Below are positions 59,797-64,000 of a stretch of 64,000 nt of DNA, piece by piece. The notes under the pieces are model-generated. The model searched no databases. It was not told the DNA's origin and saw nothing but the letters and a program-made list of their open reading frames with translations. The position numbers were made by a program, and so were the translations under genes. Origin of the DNA: Chryseomicrobium palamuruense. Its GTDB lineage: Bacteria; Bacillota; Bacilli; Bacillales_A; Planococcaceae. The stretch lies in assembly GCF_042649045.1 (NCBI RefSeq), contig NZ_JBHSEF010000021.1, positions 124,001 through 188,000 of the forward strand, written 5' to 3'. Each line of letters begins with the position of its first letter. The first letter of the stretch is position 1.

Positions 59797-60240
59797 TTAC
59801 TTCGCACGCTTAAGTTTCACATGCAGAACAATCAATAAAATGTTGATCAGCGTAAATGCGGTTAATGCCAAAAACGGGATGGTGACAAACCCAAACCAGT
59901 TGATGTACTGGATGTTACACGGAACGCCCTGGACACATGGTTTAATGTCCGCGAAACCCGGCACCTTCTGCACCAGATAGTGATACAGCGAAATCGCTCC
60001 ACCAATCAACGTCAGCGGCAAGATGTACAGACGCATCCGGACATCGTTTGTGAAGGCTGCGATGCCAAGTAAAATCGTTAAAGGATACATAAAGATGCGC
60101 TGAATCCAGCACAACTGACACGGCACAAACTCCCGAATCTCACTAAAATATAGACTGCCAAGCGTCGCAACTAAAGCAATTACCCACGCGAAATACAGAG
60201 CATAGCTCTCGATAAACGAACGAGGTTTCTGGTTAGTCAT
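59797..60240 (-). CDS. bdbC: Disulfide bond formation protein BdbC (DsbB-like)
   Basis: 147 residues from an ATG that overlaps the bdbD stop by 8 bp. Four membrane segments and two Cys pairs: C41-x-x-C44 (VPCQLCWIQRI) and C102/C108 (KPCVQGVPC). This is the DsbB-type quinone reductase that reoxidises the extracytoplasmic thiol oxidase. It lies directly after bdbD; in B. subtilis the pair is needed for competence and secreted disulfide proteins. Confidence 0.92.
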   Translation of the reverse strand: MTNQKPRSFIESYALYFAWVIALVATLGSLYFSEIREFVPCQLCWIQRIFMYPLTILLGIAAFTNDVRMRLYILPLTLIGGAISLYHYLVQKVPGFADIKPCVQGVPCNIQYINWFGFVTIPFLALTAFTLINILLIVLHVKLKRAK

Positions 60241-60925
60241 TGCCCGCCTGTCCTTCCTCAATCAACTTTGCAATCAATTCATAGTCAAACGGATCCTCTA
60301 AAAACACCCCATTCACATAAATCGTCGGTGTAAACGGAACGCCAAACTCCTCAACGAGTTCCGCATCACGACCAACAGCTTGAACAATAGCTGATTCTTG
60401 TGTCGTCATATCCGTCTTCATCTTCTCGATATCGACGCCAGGCGCTGTTGCTTCCACAATTTCAACCATTTTATCGATGGTCACCCACGGCTCATCATGC
60501 TGTTGGGCTGCAGGCTGTGCGTCGTAGACGGCTTTATTGAATGCCCAGAAATTCTCCGGATCTTGCTCGAATACGGATTCAGACGCAAGGGATGCAATCA
60601 CTGACTCTTCCCCGTGAAATAGCACATTGATATAGCTCAAGTTCGCTTTTCCTGTGTCAATGAACTCTTCCACGAGTTGAGGATAGACCGTCTCACCCCA
60701 CTGCTTACATGATGGGCATTTGTAATCGCCGAACTCCACGATCTGCACAGGGGCCTCTACGTCACCTAACATCGGCTGCCCCTCTACTGGCGGATACACG
60801 CGTTCAGACTCTTGTGGTACGTCCGCTACCGTCGTTCCGGTGTCACGGTTCATATATAGAACAATTCCTACGATGACTACGGCTATAGCGAGTGTCGCAA
60901 GAATGATTTTTTGATTTGTCTTCAT
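60233..60925 (-). CDS. bdbD: Thiol-disulfide oxidoreductase BdbD (DsbA-like)
   Basis: The start at MKTNQKIILATL follows GGAGGAAA. 230 residues: one N-terminal membrane anchor (about 8-25), an extracytoplasmic thioredoxin domain with active site C70-P-S-C73 (GDYKCPSCKQWG), an inserted helical domain and the cis-Pro region GVPFTPTIYVNG (about 195-206). It oxidises cysteine pairs of exported proteins; BdbC takes the electrons. First gene of the pair. Confidence 0.92.
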   Translation of the reverse strand: MKTNQKIILATLAIAVVIVGIVLYMNRDTGTTVADVPQESERVYPPVEGQPMLGDVEAPVQIVEFGDYKCPSCKQWGETVYPQLVEEFIDTGKANLSYINVLFHGEESVIASLASESVFEQDPENFWAFNKAVYDAQPAAQQHDEPWVTIDKMVEIVEATAPGVDIEKMKTDMTTQESAIVQAVGRDAELVEEFGVPFTPTIYVNGVFLEDPFDYELIAKLIEEGQAGND

Positions 60926-61015
60926 CTGAATTTCCTCCATTTCGGCTAATTGAACTTATTTTATCATAGGGCGGATGGGTATACTGTAACAAAACCGTGA
61001 AACCTTTATGTCCAT

Positions 61016-61070
61016 TTGACAACGGATTGAAGGAACGTTAATCTATATGTGAACATATAATCATATATAA
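61016..61070 (+). promoter_or_regulatory. Promoter and operator of the metal-sensor operon
   Basis: TTGACA (61016-61021) and TAATCT (61039-61044) are 17 bp apart. Immediately downstream lies ATATG-TGAA-CATAT followed by AATCATATATAAG, an AT-rich imperfect inverted repeat of the kind bound by ArsR/SmtB repressors. It ends 16 bp before the ATG. Confidence 0.7.
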
Positions 61071-61085
61071 GATTGAGGTGGACTC

Positions 61086-61391
61086 ATGGCACATCTACAC
61101 AACGGACTCGATGAAGAAACTCTTTTCATAGTCTCCCAGACCTTTAAAGCACTTGGCGATCCGACCCGCATCCGCATCCTGCATCTGCTATGTTCAGGGG
61201 AGCATTCGGTCAATGAGATTGCGGAAACCTTAAATCTTACGCAGTCGAGCGTCTCGCACCAACTCCGGTTCCTCAAGAACTTGCGGCTAGTGAAATTTCG
61301 CAGGTCAGGTACCACGCTCTTCTACTCAGAAGACGACGGTCACGTCATGGCCCTACTTCGCCAAGCCATAGATCACGCGGCCCATCATTAA
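61086..61391 (+). CDS. czrA: ArsR/SmtB family metal-sensing repressor (CzrA-like)
   Basis: 101 residues, winged helix (FKALGDPTRIRILHLL; recognition helix LTQSSVSHQLRFLK). The alpha-5 metal site is complete: D84-x-H86-x10-H97-x2-H100, which binds Zn, Co or Ni in CzrA and SmtB. No alpha-3 CxC site is present. It is cotranscribed with the CDF exporter 12 bp downstream and should release its operator when zinc is in excess. Confidence 0.92.
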   Translation: MAHLHNGLDEETLFIVSQTFKALGDPTRIRILHLLCSGEHSVNEIAETLNLTQSSVSHQLRFLKNLRLVKFRRSGTTLFYSEDDGHVMALLRQAIDHAAHH

Positions 61392-61403
61392 GGAGGACTT
61401 TGT

Positions 61404-62348
61404 ATGGCACACAACCATTCGCATAGCCACGGAGCCAATAAAAAGATACTATGGATCAGTTTTATCATTATCACGAGCTACATGGTCGTCGAGGCGATTG
61501 GTGGCTTTCTTACGAACAGTCTAGCGCTGCTTTCTGATGCAGGCCATATGCTCAGTGATTCCATCTCGCTGGGCATCGCGCTCATCGCCTTTACGCTGGG
61601 TGAAAAAGCAGCGGACTATAGCAAGACTTACGGCTATAAGCGTTTTGAGATTTTAGCCGCGGTGGTGAACGGCGTCACTTTGGTGCTCATCGCCCTCTAT
61701 ATTTTTTACGAAGCCATTGACCGTTTTCAAAATCCACCGGAAGTGGCTTCTGTTGGCATGTTATGGATTGCTGTCATCGGTTTACTTGTAAATATACTTG
61801 TTGCATGGATCATGATGCGTGGGGCGGACGTGAAAGAAAACTTGAATATGCGCGGGGCTTACCTCCACGTATTGAGCGACCTACTCGGTTCAGTTGGTGC
61901 CATTATCGCTGCACTTCTTATCATTTTCTTTGATTTCGGATGGGCAGACCCACTTGCAAGTGTGATCGTAGCCGCTTTAGTGCTACGCAGTGGTTACTAT
62001 GTTGTGAAATCGAGTGTGCACGTTCTAATGGAAGGAACGCCAAGCAATGTTGTGATGGACGAGATCCTTGCTGTTCTGCAGAAACACCCGTCAATCACGA
62101 GCATTCATGACCTTCATATCTGGACGATCACCAGTGGACTCAATGCACTGTCCTGCCATGCAGTGGTGGCAACCGAGATGACCATCTCGGAAAGTGAGGA
62201 AGTGCTTTGTGAGCTGGAACATGACTTATTGCATCTCAATATTCACCACGTCACGATTCAGTTGCAAACCTCTCGTCCGGAACAGGAAGACTCTATTCTA
62301 TGCCGTGCGGAAGTGGTTATCGATGCGCACGCTCACCATCATCACTAA
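61404..62348 (+). CDS. czcD: CDF family Zn/Co exporter (CzcD-like)
   Basis: 314 residues; AGGAGG precedes the ATG. His-rich ends (HNHSHSHG and HAHHHH) for metal capture, six membrane segments with site A in D45AGHMLSD52 (segment 2) and HVLSD (segment 5), then a cytoplasmic C-terminal domain (HDLHIWTITSG). CDF proteins export zinc in exchange for protons. With the CzrA-like gene it forms a zinc-detoxification operon. Terminator follows. Confidence 0.93.
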   Translation: MAHNHSHSHGANKKILWISFIIITSYMVVEAIGGFLTNSLALLSDAGHMLSDSISLGIALIAFTLGEKAADYSKTYGYKRFEILAAVVNGVTLVLIALYIFYEAIDRFQNPPEVASVGMLWIAVIGLLVNILVAWIMMRGADVKENLNMRGAYLHVLSDLLGSVGAIIAALLIIFFDFGWADPLASVIVAALVLRSGYYVVKSSVHVLMEGTPSNVVMDEILAVLQKHPSITSIHDLHIWTITSGLNALSCHAVVATEMTISESEEVLCELEHDLLHLNIHHVTIQLQTSRPEQEDSILCRAEVVIDAHAHHHH

Positions 62349-62350
62349 AA

Positions 62351-62386
62351 AGAACCTCCTAGTTGCTAACGCGAATAGGAGGTTCT
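62351..62386 (+). terminator. Terminator of the CDF gene
   Basis: AGAACCTCCTA and TAGGAGGTTCT form the stem. Confidence 0.85.
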
Positions 62387-62449
62387 TGCGTTATAGTATA
62401 GTTTGCATGGGTTGGCGGTGCGAAGGATACGCACGGTCTGTCCACTCTC

Positions 62450-62462
62450 AACCCCAGGGGTT
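62450..62462. repeat. Half-copy of the nested-palindrome outer arm
   Basis: AACCCCAGGGGTT occurs alone, 4 bp before the metG stop, without the inner hairpin or second arm. It may be a remnant of the element seen at 48507 and 49278, or chance. Confidence 0.4.
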
Positions 62463-62465
62463 CAC

Positions 62466-64000
62466 TTATTCTCCTTTCAACTTCGAAACCTCGTCCTCAA
62501 TACGCTCCAGCTCAATTCGCTCAAACAGTGGTGTGACATTACGTAAAGTTTTAGGTAGCGTCTCAATTGTTTCCCATGCATCATAACGAATCCCTGTCAT
62601 GTCTTCAATCCCTGATGAGCTGAACGGCAGGAAGGGTTTTAAAAGCTGAGCCAAATTTTGAATAGCAAATACACAGGTCGCTAGTGTTTCTTCAGCATGA
62701 GGTCCATTACTTTTCACGGCAACCCAGGGCTGTCTTTCATCAAAATAGCGATTCATCGTCCGGACGAATTGAAAGATCGTTTCGAGTGATTTTTTCAGTT
62801 CTGCCGCTTCAATCCCGACCCCCACACTTTTATATAAAAGATTCACTTCTTGAAGAATTCCTGAATCGATCGGTCTTTCCGGAACCTGCCCATCAAATGA
62901 CTTTACAAGAAACTTGAACGTCCGGTTCACGAGATTGCCGTAAGCACCGAGAAGCTCACTATTATGGCTGTAAATGAATTCGCGCCAGGAAAAGTCGGTA
63001 TCTCTCGCTTCCGGAGCATTCATCGTCAAAAAATAGCGGATGCTGTCCGGGTGGTAGGTTGCAAGAAGGTCTGGCACCCACACCGCCCAGTTCTGGCTTG
63101 TTGAAATTTTGCGTTTTTCAAGCGTCATGTACTCATTTGACACAATGGCGTAAGGCGGAGCTTCTATCCCTGCCCCACTAAGAATCGCTGGCCAGATGAC
63201 GGTATGAAACGGAATGTTGTCTTTTCCATGGACGTAATAACTCTTCGTGTCACGGTTCCAAAATGGCTCAATCGGCTTACCTGTCGCTTCGCTCCACTTG
63301 CGACTTGCCGTGTAGTACCCCGCCACCGCTTCAATCCACACATAAATCTTTTTGTCTTCAAACCCTTCTACCGGAACCGACACGCCGTTTGGCAGGTCCC
63401 GCGTCACTGCTCGGTCAAGAAGCCCTTCGCGTAGATAGCGTGAGGTGAGCTGAATGGCATTGTCCCGCCACTTCCCGTGCTCACTCTTGTCTTTGACCAG
63501 TTTCTCGAGTTCCTGTTGAAACGTGTGAAAAGCAAAGTAAAAATGCTCCGTCTCACGGATTTCAGGTGGTTGCCCACATAATTTACATTGCTTCTCCAGC
63601 AAGTCGAGTGGATCTAAAATCGTGGAACAGGTATCACACTGGTCGCCTCGCGCGCGTGCCCCGCAGACCGGACAAATCCCTTCCACAAAACGGTCCGGTA
63701 AAAATTGCGCATCGTTCACACAATACGCCTGCTCAATCGTTTTTTTGTACAGGTGCCCATTACGCAACAGACGCAGGAAGAATTCTTGCACGAACCGGTG
63801 GTGATCGGCGTCATCGGTGCGCGTATAAAGATCATATGTGAACCCAAGTCGACGAAACGTCTCGTCGAACTCGGTGTGATATTTGTCAGCAATCGCCTTG
63901 ACCGTAGTTCCTTCTTGATTCGCCCGGATGCTGATTGGTGTGCCGTTGCAATCACTGCCTGAAACATACAGTACTTCTTCTCCTTTTTGACGGAAATATT
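62466..64000 (-). CDS. metG: Methionyl-tRNA synthetase, second (MetG2/E. coli-like) type, 5' end outside window
   Basis: The frame is open to the right end of the window, so the N-terminus and the HIGH motif are missing; about 511 codons are seen. VSGSDCNGTPI and the Zn knuckles (CPVCGARARGDQCDTC, then CKLCG), two paired Cys sets, mark the form with a doubled Zn motif. The KMSKS counterpart reads EKRKISTSQNW, as in archaeal-like second MetRS. It ends after the anticodon domain, without a C-terminal tRNA-binding domain. Such second copies in Bacillus anthracis and Streptococcus pneumoniae resist the MetRS inhibitor REP8839. Whether this genome has another MetRS cannot be seen. Confidence 0.88.
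   Translation of the reverse strand, partial: YFRQKGEEVLYVSGSDCNGTPISIRANQEGTTVKAIADKYHTEFDETFRRLGFTYDLYTRTDDADHHRFVQEFFLRLLRNGHLYKKTIEQAYCVNDAQFLPDRFVEGICPVCGARARGDQCDTCSTILDPLDLLEKQCKLCGQPPEIRETEHFYFAFHTFQQELEKLVKDKSEHGKWRDNAIQLTSRYLREGLLDRAVTRDLPNGVSVPVEGFEDKKIYVWIEAVAGYYTASRKWSEATGKPIEPFWNRDTKSYYVHGKDNIPFHTVIWPAILSGAGIEAPPYAIVSNEYMTLEKRKISTSQNWAVWVPDLLATYHPDSIRYFLTMNAPEARDTDFSWREFIYSHNSELLGAYGNLVNRTFKFLVKSFDGQVPERPIDSGILQEVNLLYKSVGVGIEAAELKKSLETIFQFVRTMNRYFDERQPWVAVKSNGPHAEETLATCVFAIQNLAQLLKPFLPFSSSGIEDMTGIRYDAWETIETLPKTLRNVTPLFERIELERIEDEVSKLKGE

Overview
The window looks like a chromosomal segment of a low-to-mid GC Gram-positive rod of the Bacillales. The ribosome-binding sites are strong AGGAGG types, GTG and TTG starts are frequent, and many genes resemble Bacillus ones: flotillin FloT with YuaF, a Rieske oxidoreductase like YhfW, YhfK, YuxK, YpzJ-type Zn ribbon, BpsA/BpsB, BdbC/BdbD, FusB-type EF-G-binding protein and a CotH-type kinase. 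My guess is Planococcaceae, but no rRNA, tRNA or core marker in the window proves that. I see no phage, IS element, CRISPR array or tRNA/rRNA gene.

Layout. 1-8.8 kb: membrane proteins, a MATE pump, a LysM-3D cell-wall protein, an operon of circularly permuted ATP-grasp plus an alpha-E/transglutaminase fusion, and a FAD/Rieske oxidoreductase. 8.8-17 kb: intergenic repeats, a NERD protein, the yuaF-floT operon, a short-chain fatty-acid transporter, a DUF47/Pit phosphate uptake pair (both with an apparent one-base frameshift) and an NfrA-like flavin reductase. 17.7-21.6 kb: a coupled hen1-pnkp RNA-repair operon. 21.7-31.4 kb: mostly small membrane, acetyltransferase and redox genes on the minus strand, several joined by 4-bp stop/start overlaps. 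31.5-33.9 kb: a bpsB/bpsA type III polyketide pair and a lipoprotein SodC. 34-46 kb: dsdA, many small membrane proteins of unknown role, two genes broken by in-frame stops, a formamidase and an autoregulated XRE/membrane pair. 46-52.7 kb: a carbon-nitrogen hydrolase and a GNAT gene lying between two copies of a nested-palindrome element, an alpha/beta hydrolase operon, a 39-bp repeat gene and CotH. 52.8-56.7 kb: FMN reductase, luciferase-like monooxygenase, flavin reductase and ring-cleaving dioxygenase, with an MhqR-like operator, suggesting a quinone/electrophile response. 56.8-64 kb: pentapeptide protein, HAD phosphatase, BdbC/BdbD, a CzrA-like metal sensor with its CDF exporter, and a second-type methionyl-tRNA synthetase cut by the window end.

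The most unusual material is between genes. (1) At least four loci carry one composite element: a conserved head of about 31 bp, a degenerate 21-bp tandem array, and a GAACGCCCGCTCACC module at the far end. (2) Three 59-60 bp elements have nested palindromes (AACCCCAGG...CCTGGGGTT outside, an ACAAGT/ACTTGT-type hairpin inside) with compensating base changes; two of them flank one acetyltransferase gene. (3) GC-rich 48-bp and 39-bp tandem arrays keep several reading frames open. Several start codons were moved from the longest open frame to the position supported by a ribosome-binding site.
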